From positions 82,273-146,272 of the forward strand of contig JBKGVF010000022.1 of NCBI GenBank assembly GCA_046462535.1: a DNA stretch of 64,000 bases, given 5' to 3'. Each line of letters opens with the position of its first letter. The stretch's first letter is position 1. The stretch is from JAAZCI01 sp046462535 (GTDB lineage Bacteria; Pseudomonadota; Gammaproteobacteria; Cardiobacteriales; Wohlfahrtiimonadaceae). The translations under genes and the position numbers were made by a program. The notes beneath the pieces were generated by a model, which worked only from the letters and a program-made list of their open reading frames with translations, was not told the DNA's origin and did not search any database. This document shows positions 16,999 through 25,167 of the stretch, piece after piece.

Positions 16999-17619
16999 TT
17001 ATATCTTTAGGGTAACGCCTGTAATTAGACTCTCAACTGAGCGTTGATAAGCTAGAGCCATCTTATGGGCAGGGATCGGTTCAAAACCTGGAAAGGCACT
17101 TAACCCCGGCTCGGGCGTTTCGGCAGCTAAGCTTGGGCTGACAACATTGAGTCTTATCCCGTTAGGCATCTCAGTGGCAGCGGCCATGACCCACTTTTCA
17201 AGGGCACCATTAACCATGCTAAGAGCAGATCCTCCAATAATCGGCTCATCACTGGTGGTTCCAGAGGTAAGTGTGATAGATCCTCTTGGAGGCAGGAGCG
17301 TACGGGCAGCTAAGGCGAGATTTACTTGCCCCATAAGCTTATCGATAATCCCAAGATAGTAGGGGGATTGCTCGAGGGAGGTGACCTCTATCTGCTCGAG
17401 GGGGATAAACTCTGCACGACCTGCTGTTGAGATTATATGATCAAGGGGCCCTACCTCGCGTAAGGCCTCCATTAGGGCGTTAGGGTCGCTAAGATCAAAT
17501 TGAAGATCACCCTCATCTAGTGAGGCGCGGATGATCTCATAACGGGGGGTCAATAGCTTATCGACTGCGCTACCAATGATGCCTGTCGCCCCTACTAAGA
17601 GTAGACGTGGCTTACTCAT
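16999..17619 (-). CDS. Atypical short-chain dehydrogenase/reductase (SDR)
   Basis: Rossmann-fold protein of 206 residues with the nucleotide-binding start VGATGIIGSAV. The start at 17619 is chosen because it places this motif at the N-terminus; a longer frame only adds the 3' part of the tautomerase region. The classical catalytic YxxxK is absent: the aligned segment is GGSALSMVNGALEKWVMAAA, typical of an SDR subgroup that keeps VNGALE and RLNVVSP but lacks Tyr. Its ATG lies inside the last codons of the tautomerase gene (8-nt overlap), so the two are translationally coupled. Substrate unknown. Confidence 0.78.
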   Translation of the reverse strand: MSKPRLLLVGATGIIGSAVDKLLTPRYEIIRASLDEGDLQFDLSDPNALMEALREVGPLDHIISTAGRAEFIPLEQIEVTSLEQSPYYLGIIDKLMGQVNLALAARTLLPPRGSITLTSGTTSDEPIIGGSALSMVNGALEKWVMAAATEMPNGIRLNVVSPSLAAETPEPGLSAFPGFEPIPAHKMALAYQRSVESLITGVTLKI

Positions 17620-17827
17620 CCCCTTGCTCCTTTGCCCCTTTGCACTTCTCTGAAAAGAGTACACCAGCGGTAGCCCAATTATTATTGGGAACATCTTCAA
17701 AGGTGATGTAGATATGTTCGGGAGCGCTCCCTAAATGGCGTACGAGGGTATCGGTAATCTCTTTGGCTACTGCTGCTTTCACCTCATCACTGCGACCTTC
17801 AAGCATTGCGACATTAACAATTGGCAT
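17612..17827 (-). CDS. 4-oxalocrotonate tautomerase family protein
   Basis: 71-residue tautomerase with the mature N-terminus MPIVNVAMLEGR, which supplies the catalytic Pro1 after Met removal. The family is about 60-70 residues and works as a hexamer or dimer. The C-terminal tail (KCKGAKEQGDE) is charged and slightly longer than usual. It overlaps the SDR gene by 8 nt and lies 85 bp after the DadA-like gene, suggesting a three-gene transcript. True substrate cannot be deduced; such enzymes act on enol/keto acids, which would suit an oxidised amino-acid product. Confidence 0.85.
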   Translation of the reverse strand: MPIVNVAMLEGRSDEVKAAVAKEITDTLVRHLGSAPEHIYITFEDVPNNNWATAGVLFSEKCKGAKEQGDE

Positions 17828-17912
17828 AAATAACTCCTCTTTTCTATTAGTTGATTGTGTTGACTGATATTTGTTGATTTTCGGCTGCTAACTTTTGACT
17901 ATCCCCTCTTGA

Positions 17913-19193
17913 TTAGTAGCGGGCCAGTGCATACGCTTCTGAGGGTAGAGACGTTGGCTTATTAGAGATAATATCGGTAATCAGTGTGGCTGATCCTGCG
18001 CTCATGGTCCAACCAAAGGTGCCATGACCACTATTAATATAGAGATTATTGAGGGGTGTTGCACCAATGATTGGGGTGCCGTCGGGGGTCATTGGACGAA
18101 ATCCCGCCCATGGATTCGCCTCATTAGGGTCAACGGCATCGGGAAACCACTGAAGGAAGGTGCGTTTAATCGTTTCGATCTGCTTTGGCTTTAACCGTGA
18201 ATTAAAGCCTTCAATACCTGCATAGCCTGCTACCCGAATAGTATTATCAAAACGGGTAATGGCGATATTTTGGCTAGTATCGAAGAGGGAGTAGCGGGGG
18301 GCTGCATCGGGCTCAATAATAGGAAAGGTGAGGGAATATCCTTTTACTGGATAGATAGGCACCTTTAGATGGCGGCGCAATAGTGCTGAACTTCGAGCAC
18401 CTGTAGTAAAGAGGTAGCGGTCGGCACTAATTGTCTCATCATCTCCGATAACTAAAGCGCGAACAGAGTGATCCTCTACTAAAACTTCGGTAACAGCAGT
18501 ATTGTAGTGGATGGTGACCCCTAAGCGGGGGAGCAATGAGGCAAGTGATTGGGCAAAGAGCAGACTGTCCCCCGATGCCTCTTGTGTTAGATGTAGGGCG
18601 CCAACAATCGGTTTTTGACTCCGTTTTAGCGCTGGCTCATGGAGAAAGAGCTCCTCTTTTGTGAGGAGCTTACTGGGGATCTGGAACTGCTCAAGCATCT
18701 TCTGTTGTGCTTTTGCGGCCTCAAGCTGTGCCCCATTTTGGCAGATCTGAAGAATCCCATGAGTCTGCTTAGAGAAGTTAAGGGGTGGGAGATGGTGCTT
18801 CTTCAGTGCGTGATTGATGGCCTCCTCCATCTTTGGGAACTCGCTGCTGCTTAAGGCTGAGAGGGCTACCATCCGCTTCTGATTACGTTTAAAGGCGCTC
18901 TCATTAGCTTCACGAAAGGTGCGCCATAACCAGCCTGTTTGCGCAAAGGAGAAGGTGGGGCGAATGGCGAGATATGGGGTGGGTGAGATGAGGTTTTTGA
19001 ACGCCATAGAGATTACACCTGGCTTAGCATGGGGGGCACTGTGACCGACAGAGAGCATCCCACCATTAGCAAAACTTGCCCCAAGAGAGGGGCCATCATT
19101 CTGCTCAATAATGGTGACTTTATACCCCGCTTCCGTTAAGCGCCATGCTGATGTTAGGCCAATAATACCCGCCCCAACAATAATGATCTCCAT
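17913..19193 (-). CDS. D-amino-acid dehydrogenase-like FAD oxidoreductase (DadA family, copy 1)
   Basis: 426-residue FAD enzyme of the DadA/glycine oxidase type. The dinucleotide motif GAGIIG lies at residues 7-12, followed by Glu at the end of beta-2 (VTIIEQ), and the DadA landmark GASFANGGMLS follows. The C-terminal GFRPMTPDGTPIIGAT and NSGHGTFGWTMSAGSA motifs are intact. DadA oxidises D-amino acids to 2-oxo acids and ammonia and passes electrons to the respiratory chain at the inner membrane. It is divergent from codB and precedes a tautomerase and an SDR. A second DadA at 57.5 kb resembles canonical DadA more closely, so this copy may prefer another substrate. Confidence 0.85.
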   Translation of the reverse strand: MEIIIVGAGIIGLTSAWRLTEAGYKVTIIEQNDGPSLGASFANGGMLSVGHSAPHAKPGVISMAFKNLISPTPYLAIRPTFSFAQTGWLWRTFREANESAFKRNQKRMVALSALSSSEFPKMEEAINHALKKHHLPPLNFSKQTHGILQICQNGAQLEAAKAQQKMLEQFQIPSKLLTKEELFLHEPALKRSQKPIVGALHLTQEASGDSLLFAQSLASLLPRLGVTIHYNTAVTEVLVEDHSVRALVIGDDETISADRYLFTTGARSSALLRRHLKVPIYPVKGYSLTFPIIEPDAAPRYSLFDTSQNIAITRFDNTIRVAGYAGIEGFNSRLKPKQIETIKRTFLQWFPDAVDPNEANPWAGFRPMTPDGTPIIGATPLNNLYINSGHGTFGWTMSAGSATLITDIISNKPTSLPSEAYALARY

Positions 19194-19390
19194 ACGTATC
19201 TCCCCCTTTACTCTCCACCTAATTAGTTAACGATTTCCACTATAACATGCTCTATTTATCTATAAAGAGTAGTGAAGAAAGATTCTTATAGCTCTTCTAT
19301 AAGGAGCGGTGATACTTCGATAGAATCAGTTGGTTAGAGGGGGAAGGGTGGGGATGAGTCAAAAAAAGGGGGGATCCAATTTATTTTTAT

Positions 19391-19430
19391 AGGGTAAACC
19401 GTTATGATACGAGCACCCTTGTATCTAGGG
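19391..19430 (+). promoter_or_regulatory. Structured leader or operator before codBA
   Basis: Three overlapping inverted repeats lie 60-100 bp before codB: GATACGAG with CTTGTATC (19406-19413/19418-19425), AGGGT with ACCCT (19391-19395/19415-19419) and CCCT with AGGG (19416-19419/19427-19430). They are mutually exclusive, as in a switching RNA, but a possible -10 (TATGAT, 19403-19408) overlaps them, so they could instead be a DNA operator. It does not match purine or TPP riboswitches. The rest of the 296-bp divergent spacer holds a nested repeat near 19281-19303. Confidence 0.4.
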
Positions 19431-19489
19431 AGACTGCGCCTTTTCGGTATCTATCTTATAACTATTTTCCTTCTTATTTAGGAGTCAAT

Positions 19490-20728
19490 ATGTCGCTTGA
19501 ATCTTCGCAGGATATTAACTTTAGTCATGGACCGGTTCCTGATCGCTATCGTAAAAATATCTTCTCGTTAGCATTTATTATGTTGGGGCTCACCTTCTTC
19601 TCTGCCAGTATGTTAGCAGGGGGGAATTTAGGGGCTGGGCTCACCTTAAAAAATTTCTTCTGGGCAATTTTAATCGGAAATGGGTTCCTCTCCCTCTATA
19701 CTGCCTTCTTAGGATATATCGGTGTTAAAACGGGGCTGACAACACATCTTTTAGCGCGATACTCCTTTGGGGTGAAGGGATCTTGGCTCCCCTCACTTCT
19801 ATTAGCTGGAACGCAGGTGGGGTGGTTTGGTGTTGGTGTGGCGATGTTTGTAATTCCCGTCAGTGAGGTGACAGGGTTAAATATCTATCTACTGATTGCC
19901 CTTGCCGGTGCGATGATGACAGCGACAATGTTTTTTGGTGTGAATGCTTTGGCGGCGCTTGCTATATTAGCGGTGCCCACTATGACCATATTAGGGGTCT
20001 ATTCAGTTACTGCCGCTGTGGGGAGCGCCGGGGGGTATGAGGCGCTGAAATTGATTGAGCCGAAAGAGCCGCTCAGTATGGCTAGCGCCCTGACGATCGT
20101 TATCGGTTCCTTCATTAGTGCAGGAAGTCTCACTGCCGACTTTTTACGCTTTGGTCGAAATGCTTTTACCGCGATTACTGTTGCCGTGATCGCCTTCTTT
20201 ATTGGGAACTCCCTAATGTTTATCTTTGGTGCGATGGGCACGTTAGCCTTAGGTGAGGCCGATATCTTTGATGTAATGTTAGCGCAAGGGCTCATTATCC
20301 CGGCAATTTTTGTCTTGGGGCTCAATATCTGGACAACTAACAATAATGCTCTCTATGCGTCGGGACTTGGCTTTGCCAACATTACCGGTCTCTCAAGTAA
20401 GATGTTATCAATCATTTTAGGGGTGGTGGGAACCATTTTTGCCCTCTGGCTCTATAATAACTTTGTCGGGTGGCTGGTATTTCTCTCCTCAGCGATTCCT
20501 CCTGTGGGAACGGTGATTATTACCGATTACCTCTTGGGGCGAAAGCGTTATGAGGAGATTTTACAGATGGATCAGATCACCATTAACTGGAATGCGATTG
20601 CTGCGGTACTGCTGGGGATGATTGCAAGCCATACACTACCGGGCATTGTCCCTCTCAATGCAGTGTTAGTGGCATTGGTAAGTTATATTTTACTTGAGAA
20701 GATTATTGGAAATAAAGGGAAGAGGTAA
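19490..20728 (+). CDS. codB: Cytosine permease (NCS1 family)
   Basis: Inner-membrane cytosine uptake protein with about 12 hydrophobic segments in 412 residues, the length of E. coli CodB. The N-terminal GPVPDRYRKNIFSLAFIMLG and the segment GTQVGWFGVGVAMF match CodB closely. A GGAG Shine-Dalgarno precedes the ATG. codA begins directly after its stop, so uptake and deamination of cytosine are made together. Transcription is likely controlled at the dyad-rich region upstream. E. coli codBA is under PurR and NAC; no PurR box is obvious here. Confidence 0.95.
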   Translation: MSLESSQDINFSHGPVPDRYRKNIFSLAFIMLGLTFFSASMLAGGNLGAGLTLKNFFWAILIGNGFLSLYTAFLGYIGVKTGLTTHLLARYSFGVKGSWLPSLLLAGTQVGWFGVGVAMFVIPVSEVTGLNIYLLIALAGAMMTATMFFGVNALAALAILAVPTMTILGVYSVTAAVGSAGGYEALKLIEPKEPLSMASALTIVIGSFISAGSLTADFLRFGRNAFTAITVAVIAFFIGNSLMFIFGAMGTLALGEADIFDVMLAQGLIIPAIFVLGLNIWTTNNNALYASGLGFANITGLSSKMLSIILGVVGTIFALWLYNNFVGWLVFLSSAIPPVGTVIITDYLLGRKRYEEILQMDQITINWNAIAAVLLGMIASHTLPGIVPLNAVLVALVSYILLEKIIGNKGKR

Positions 20729-20731
20729 GTG

Positions 20732-22012
20732 ATGAATCTCATTATTAATAATGTGCACCGATATGGTGAAGATGGGTTGTGGCAGGTGATTATTGAGTCG
20801 GGGCACTTTGCTGCGTTTATCGCAATGTCAGAAGCAAAGGAGCCGCAGGAGGGGGCTAGAGTTCTCGATGGGGAGGGGGGCTTGCTCATTCCCCCCTTTG
20901 TGGAGTCCCATATCCATCTTGATACAACGCAGACGGCAGGTGATCCAAACTGGAATGAGTCGGGAACTCTGTTTGAAGGGATTGAGCGATGGGCAGAGCG
21001 TAAGGCGAAGCTCACCTTTGAAGATGTGAAGGAGCGGGCTTGGCGAACCTTGCGCTGGCAGATAGCCAATGGGATTCAGTATGTTCGTACCCATGTGGAT
21101 ACCTCTGACCCTACATTAATGGCACTTCGGGCAATGTTAGAGGTGCGTGAAGAGGTGGCCCCTTGGATTGAGCTCCAGATTGTTGCTTTCCCGCAGGAGG
21201 GGGTTCTCTCCTACCCTAATGGGGCGGCACTATTGAGAGAGGCGATGGTACTTGGTGCTGATGCTGTAGGGGGGATTCCCCACTTTGAGTTCACGCGTGA
21301 GTATGGGGTGGAATCACTGGAGTATATCTTTTCATTAGCAGAGGAGTTTGATGCATTAATCGATATCCATTGTGATGAGATTGATGATGAGCAATCGCGC
21401 TTTTTAGAGAGTGTTGCGGCATTTGCCTATCGCGATCGATTAGGGGCGAAGGTAACAGCGAGTCATACAACTGCGATGCACTCCTACAATGATGCCTATA
21501 CCTCTCGCCTCTTTCGTTTACTGAAGTTATCTGAAATTAATTTTGTTGCAAATCCGTTAGTGAATATTCATCTACAAGGGCGGTTTGACCACTACCCTAA
21601 GCGACGTGGCATGACACGGGTGAAGGAGCTATTGGCAGCAGGGATGAATGTCTCATTTGGTCATGATGATGTCTTTGATCCATGGTATCCATTAGGGACC
21701 GGAAATATGTTGCAGGTGCTCCATATGGGGCTCCATGTAGGGCAGATGATGGGGTATCCTGAGTTAGATGGAGGATTGCGACTAGTGACTGAAAATGGTG
21801 CAAAGACACTCAATATAGAGGCGTATGGTCTTAAGGTAGGCGCTCCGGCAAATGGGGTAATTTTACCTGCCCGCAGTGGCTTTGATGCACTTCGACGTCA
21901 GGTGCCTATCCGCTACTCTATCCGTAAGGGGGAGATCATTGCTGAGGGGCGTCCGGCTGAGAGTAAGATCTATCTAGATGGGGCGTGGCAGCAGGTGGAT
22001 TATTGTCAGTAG
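20732..22012 (+). CDS. codA: Cytosine deaminase
   Basis: Amidohydrolase that converts cytosine to uracil and ammonia, about 426 residues and very similar throughout to E. coli CodA. Metal-binding HIHLD lies near residues 60-64, and HCDEIDDEQSRF, ASHTTAMHS and FGHDDVFDPW supply the remaining ligands and catalytic acids. The ATG at 20732 is preferred over the adjoining GTG at 20729. It follows codB with essentially no spacer. Together with codB it lets the cell use cytosine as a pyrimidine and nitrogen source. uvrC follows but is functionally unrelated. Confidence 0.97.
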   Translation: MNLIINNVHRYGEDGLWQVIIESGHFAAFIAMSEAKEPQEGARVLDGEGGLLIPPFVESHIHLDTTQTAGDPNWNESGTLFEGIERWAERKAKLTFEDVKERAWRTLRWQIANGIQYVRTHVDTSDPTLMALRAMLEVREEVAPWIELQIVAFPQEGVLSYPNGAALLREAMVLGADAVGGIPHFEFTREYGVESLEYIFSLAEEFDALIDIHCDEIDDEQSRFLESVAAFAYRDRLGAKVTASHTTAMHSYNDAYTSRLFRLLKLSEINFVANPLVNIHLQGRFDHYPKRRGMTRVKELLAAGMNVSFGHDDVFDPWYPLGTGNMLQVLHMGLHVGQMMGYPELDGGLRLVTENGAKTLNIEAYGLKVGAPANGVILPARSGFDALRRQVPIRYSIRKGEIIAEGRPAESKIYLDGAWQQVDYCQ

Positions 22013-22056
22013 TAGTCGATCGATTTTAGTTATGAAGAGGGGGGATGGAGGCGATT

Positions 22057-23919
22057 ATGGATCGAAGTAAGGAGCAGAGTAATCAATTTGATGCCGCACG
22101 TTTCTTAAAGAGTGCCCCAACGGATCCCGGTGTCTATTTAATGTTTGATCGTGAGGGGCGGGTGATCTATGTTGGTAAAGCTAAAAATCTAAAAAATCGA
22201 CTCCACTCCTACTTTAAAGGGGGGCAGCTACCCCCTAAAACTGCGGCGTTAGTGGCTAATATTGCCGCCATTGAGACGACAATCACCGCAACAGAGAATG
22301 AGGCGCTACTGTTAGAGAGTAACCTTATTAAGAAGCATCGACCCCGTTACAATGTCCGTCTTGTGGATGATAAGAGCTACCCCTACATCTATGTCTCTGA
22401 CCACCCTTATCCACAATTTAGCTTCTATCGGGGGCGGCGCAAGCGGCGGGGAACACTCTTAGGGCCCTACCCATCATCAGGGGCAGTGCGAGAGATATTA
22501 GCTCTGTTAAAACGGGTCTTTAAGGTGCGGCAGTGTGATGATACCTTTTTTAGTCACCGAACCCGCCCCTGTCTGCAGTATCAGATCGATCGCTGTAGTG
22601 CCCCCTGTGTTAATAAGATTACTAAAGAGGCTTATCATCATGATGTTTCATCTGCACTGCTCTTCTTAAAGGGGGAGTCTCAGGAGCTACTGACGCTCTT
22701 AGGACAGAAGATGACTTTTTATAGTAAGGAGCTCGCTTTTGAGAAGGCAGCGGTGATACGGGATCAGATTCAGCAGATCCATGAGATCCAGGGGCAAAAT
22801 GCTATTGAGGGGGGGCGTGATGAGTCACTCGATCTTATGGCATTAGCAACCCTTTCTGGCGTTACAGCCATTGAAGTGATGATGGTGCGCGATGGTCGCG
22901 TGCTAGGAACGCGGGCCTATTTCCCCACGATTCCTAAAGATACCCCAGAGAGTGAGGTAATGGGGGGATTTCTACTGCAATATTATGGTGCTAACCGGCG
23001 TCCGCCCCAAAATATAGTGCTCAATATTCCCCTAGAAGAGGAGGAGCATCAGTGGCTAGAGAGTGGGCTTTCGGAGCTTTCCGGTCGTAAGGTGGTAGTA
23101 CAGAGTAATGTGCGGCAGCAGAAGCGACGATGGTTAGAGATGGTGGGTCGCAATGCGTTACAGTCAGTTAAAGTGAAGTTGGCAGGGAAGAGCACCATCA
23201 CCCATCGCTTAGAGGCTTTGCGGGCCCATCTGCGTTACCCTCGCCCTATTGAGCGGATCGATAGCTTTGATATCTCCCATAGTTTTGGAGAGCGCACCGT
23301 AGCAGCTAATATTGTCTATACACCTGAAGGGTTTCTTAAGCAACAATATCGGCGCTTTAATATTGAAGGCGTTACAAAAGGGGATGATTATGGGGCTTTA
23401 GAGCAGGCATTAACTCGACGATTTCAGGGGCGAGAGGAGGCGCGTTATCCCAATATTTTGCTTATTGATGGGGGGAAAGGGCAATTTCAGGTGGCGCGTA
23501 AGGTGCTGCAGAAGTTGCAGATTCCTGAAGGGCGTAATGAGGGTGAGATTCTGTTAGTGGGTTTCTCTCAAGGGGAGGGAAAACGGCAGGGGATGGATCG
23601 ACTTTGGGTAGGGGAGCGAGAGGCTGATCCCCTTGCCTCAACGAGTCCGGCGTTCCATCTCTTGGCGCAGATTCGGGATGAGGCGCATCGTTTTGCCATT
23701 GAGGGGCATCGAACACAGCGGGATAAGTTGCGGCGTCGCTCTCTTTTAGAGGATATTCCTGGAATCGGTCCTAAACGGCGTCAGGCACTGCTCGCCCACT
23801 TTGGAGGGTTAGCAATGATTCGTAAAGCTACTATTGAGGATATTGCGAAGGTGGAGGGGATTAGTCATCATCTAGCAGGAGAGATCTATCGAGCTCTTAA
23901 CCGGGAGCGGGAGTCATAG
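22057..23919 (+). CDS. uvrC: Excinuclease ABC subunit C
   Basis: Nucleotide-excision repair endonuclease that makes both incisions in the UvrABC system. The GIY-YIG domain (PGVYLMF, then VIYVGKAKN) is at the N-terminus, an UVR motif (FEKAAVIRDQI) near one third, the RNase H-like C-terminal nuclease with FDISHSFGE and LLIDGGKGQ, and the helix-hairpin-helix pair at the end (DIPGIGPKRRQALLAHFG). The ATG at 22057 is preferred because GGAGG lies 6 bp upstream and the protein then starts like E. coli UvrC; an in-frame ATG exists at 22045. About 620 residues, complete. Confidence 0.96.
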   Translation: MDRSKEQSNQFDAARFLKSAPTDPGVYLMFDREGRVIYVGKAKNLKNRLHSYFKGGQLPPKTAALVANIAAIETTITATENEALLLESNLIKKHRPRYNVRLVDDKSYPYIYVSDHPYPQFSFYRGRRKRRGTLLGPYPSSGAVREILALLKRVFKVRQCDDTFFSHRTRPCLQYQIDRCSAPCVNKITKEAYHHDVSSALLFLKGESQELLTLLGQKMTFYSKELAFEKAAVIRDQIQQIHEIQGQNAIEGGRDESLDLMALATLSGVTAIEVMMVRDGRVLGTRAYFPTIPKDTPESEVMGGFLLQYYGANRRPPQNIVLNIPLEEEEHQWLESGLSELSGRKVVVQSNVRQQKRRWLEMVGRNALQSVKVKLAGKSTITHRLEALRAHLRYPRPIERIDSFDISHSFGERTVAANIVYTPEGFLKQQYRRFNIEGVTKGDDYGALEQALTRRFQGREEARYPNILLIDGGKGQFQVARKVLQKLQIPEGRNEGEILLVGFSQGEGKRQGMDRLWVGEREADPLASTSPAFHLLAQIRDEAHRFAIEGHRTQRDKLRRRSLLEDIPGIGPKRRQALLAHFGGLAMIRKATIEDIAKVEGISHHLAGEIYRALNRERES

Positions 23920-24002
23920 TTAGGTAGGGTGATGAGGTTGGTGTGTGGGGGAAACTCCACTATAATATGAGATTCAGATTGCGTAAGAGAGAGAGCAGCA
24001 GC

Positions 24003-25061
24003 ATGATGCGGAAATTGAGATTACTCCTATTCGGGGCGCTACTAGCCGCCTGCCAGTCAGAAGAGGAAGGGGTAGGTAGAGAGGTGGGATTACAGCAGAG
24101 CTCACCCTCGGCTGAAGAATCAATGCTAGAGGCTCAAGTGGCCCATCAGCTCAATAGTAAAATTAATGGTTACATTGCTGTTAATAATGCTTTTTTACAG
24201 ATTTGGGCCGCAGAGGAGCGGGAGGATTCCGCCATTATGGAGAGCAATGAGGCGGCATTTTTATGGAATCGCCTCTATAAAGCCTTACCAGAAGAGGAGC
24301 AGGATTCGCGAGTGGAGCAGAGTCTCCAAGCATTTTCAGAAGAGGCGGTAGCAGAGGGGGATTTCACCCGCATTCGTCCCATCAATGAGTATGAAGCGCT
24401 CTATTATGAACTGAATCGTACCCTTAATCGTTATCAAGAGGTAGATTTAGGTGAGTTAGATCGTGTGGGGTATATGCTCCGAGATCGGCTGCGTGAAGGG
24501 TTGCCTCAATGGCGACAGCTTCAGGAGTATAATGCCCTTAAGCGGTATCTGGATGATGAGGGTGTTTTAGGGCAGGCGCTGCTACCGAATTATATTGAGA
24601 CCCGAGAGGCTGTTATTGCGCTCTGGCCCACCTTTAATCAGGCAGTTGAAGAGGTCAGCAGCACCCAAAAAGAGAGCTTTCTTGCTCAGCTTACAGTAGC
24701 GGAAGATCCGTTGTTAACACATACTGTTTATGCAATGGATCTGGCTCGCTCCCTCATTACACTGCTTCAATCTGAGGCAAATATGGGTGATCATGAGCAG
24801 ATTGCGCGTGCCGATCACTATATAGAGACGATTGAGCAGCATCTCACACAGTTAGAGCAGCTCCTATCAGAGCCAGAGAATCAGAGTCGATTAGGGCGGG
24901 AGCCAATTATCTATCCCGCTGTTTTACAATCACTACAAGCATTTACCCAAACCTATTGGGAAGGGCGAGAGGAGCCTAAGGCGCGTAAGCGTGATCAGCT
25001 CATTAAGTATTACAATAATGCCGCAAGTTACTACAATGGCTTAATGCCAAAAGCTCTGTAG
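24003..25061 (+). CDS. Putative DUF3829-like lipoprotein
   Basis: Starts at one of two adjacent ATG codons (24003 or 24006) and encodes a lipoprotein signal MMRKLRLLLFGALLAAC with lipobox LAAC. The mature part is about 330 residues, strongly acidic and alpha-helical, with many Glu and Gln. The C-terminal NNAASYYNGLMPKAL resembles the end of DUF3829 (YiiG-like) proteins. Function is unknown. It stands alone between uvrC and a MATE pump. The start upstream at 23943 is rejected because it would bury the signal peptide. Confidence 0.65.
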   Translation: MMRKLRLLLFGALLAACQSEEEGVGREVGLQQSSPSAEESMLEAQVAHQLNSKINGYIAVNNAFLQIWAAEEREDSAIMESNEAAFLWNRLYKALPEEEQDSRVEQSLQAFSEEAVAEGDFTRIRPINEYEALYYELNRTLNRYQEVDLGELDRVGYMLRDRLREGLPQWRQLQEYNALKRYLDDEGVLGQALLPNYIETREAVIALWPTFNQAVEEVSSTQKESFLAQLTVAEDPLLTHTVYAMDLARSLITLLQSEANMGDHEQIARADHYIETIEQHLTQLEQLLSEPENQSRLGREPIIYPAVLQSLQAFTQTYWEGREEPKARKRDQLIKYYNNAASYYNGLMPKAL

Positions 25062-25127
25062 TGTGGAGAGCAGTGTAAAGTAACTAAATCTATTAATTTA
25101 GAGAGTAGTGTGTTGAGTATTAAAAGG

Positions 25128-25149
25128 ACGATCATCAATTGATGATCGT
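25128..25149 (+). terminator. Perfect 22-bp palindrome with T-run between the lipoprotein and MATE genes
   Basis: ACGATCATCAA followed by its exact complement forms a 9-bp stem with a tiny AATT loop, then TTTTATT. It ends 18 bp before the MATE start. It is probably the lipoprotein gene's terminator, though such proximity to a ribosome site could also affect MATE expression. Confidence 0.6.
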
Positions 25150-25167
25150 TTTATTATGGAGGAGTAT

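Noticed and set aside
19381..19489. Purine or TPP riboswitch before codB
   Set aside because: Hairpins are present, but the conserved core sequences of either class are missing.
23943..24002. Longer N-terminus for the lipoprotein
   Set aside because: The extra 20 residues would precede and bury the lipoprotein signal; the ATG at 24003 is better.
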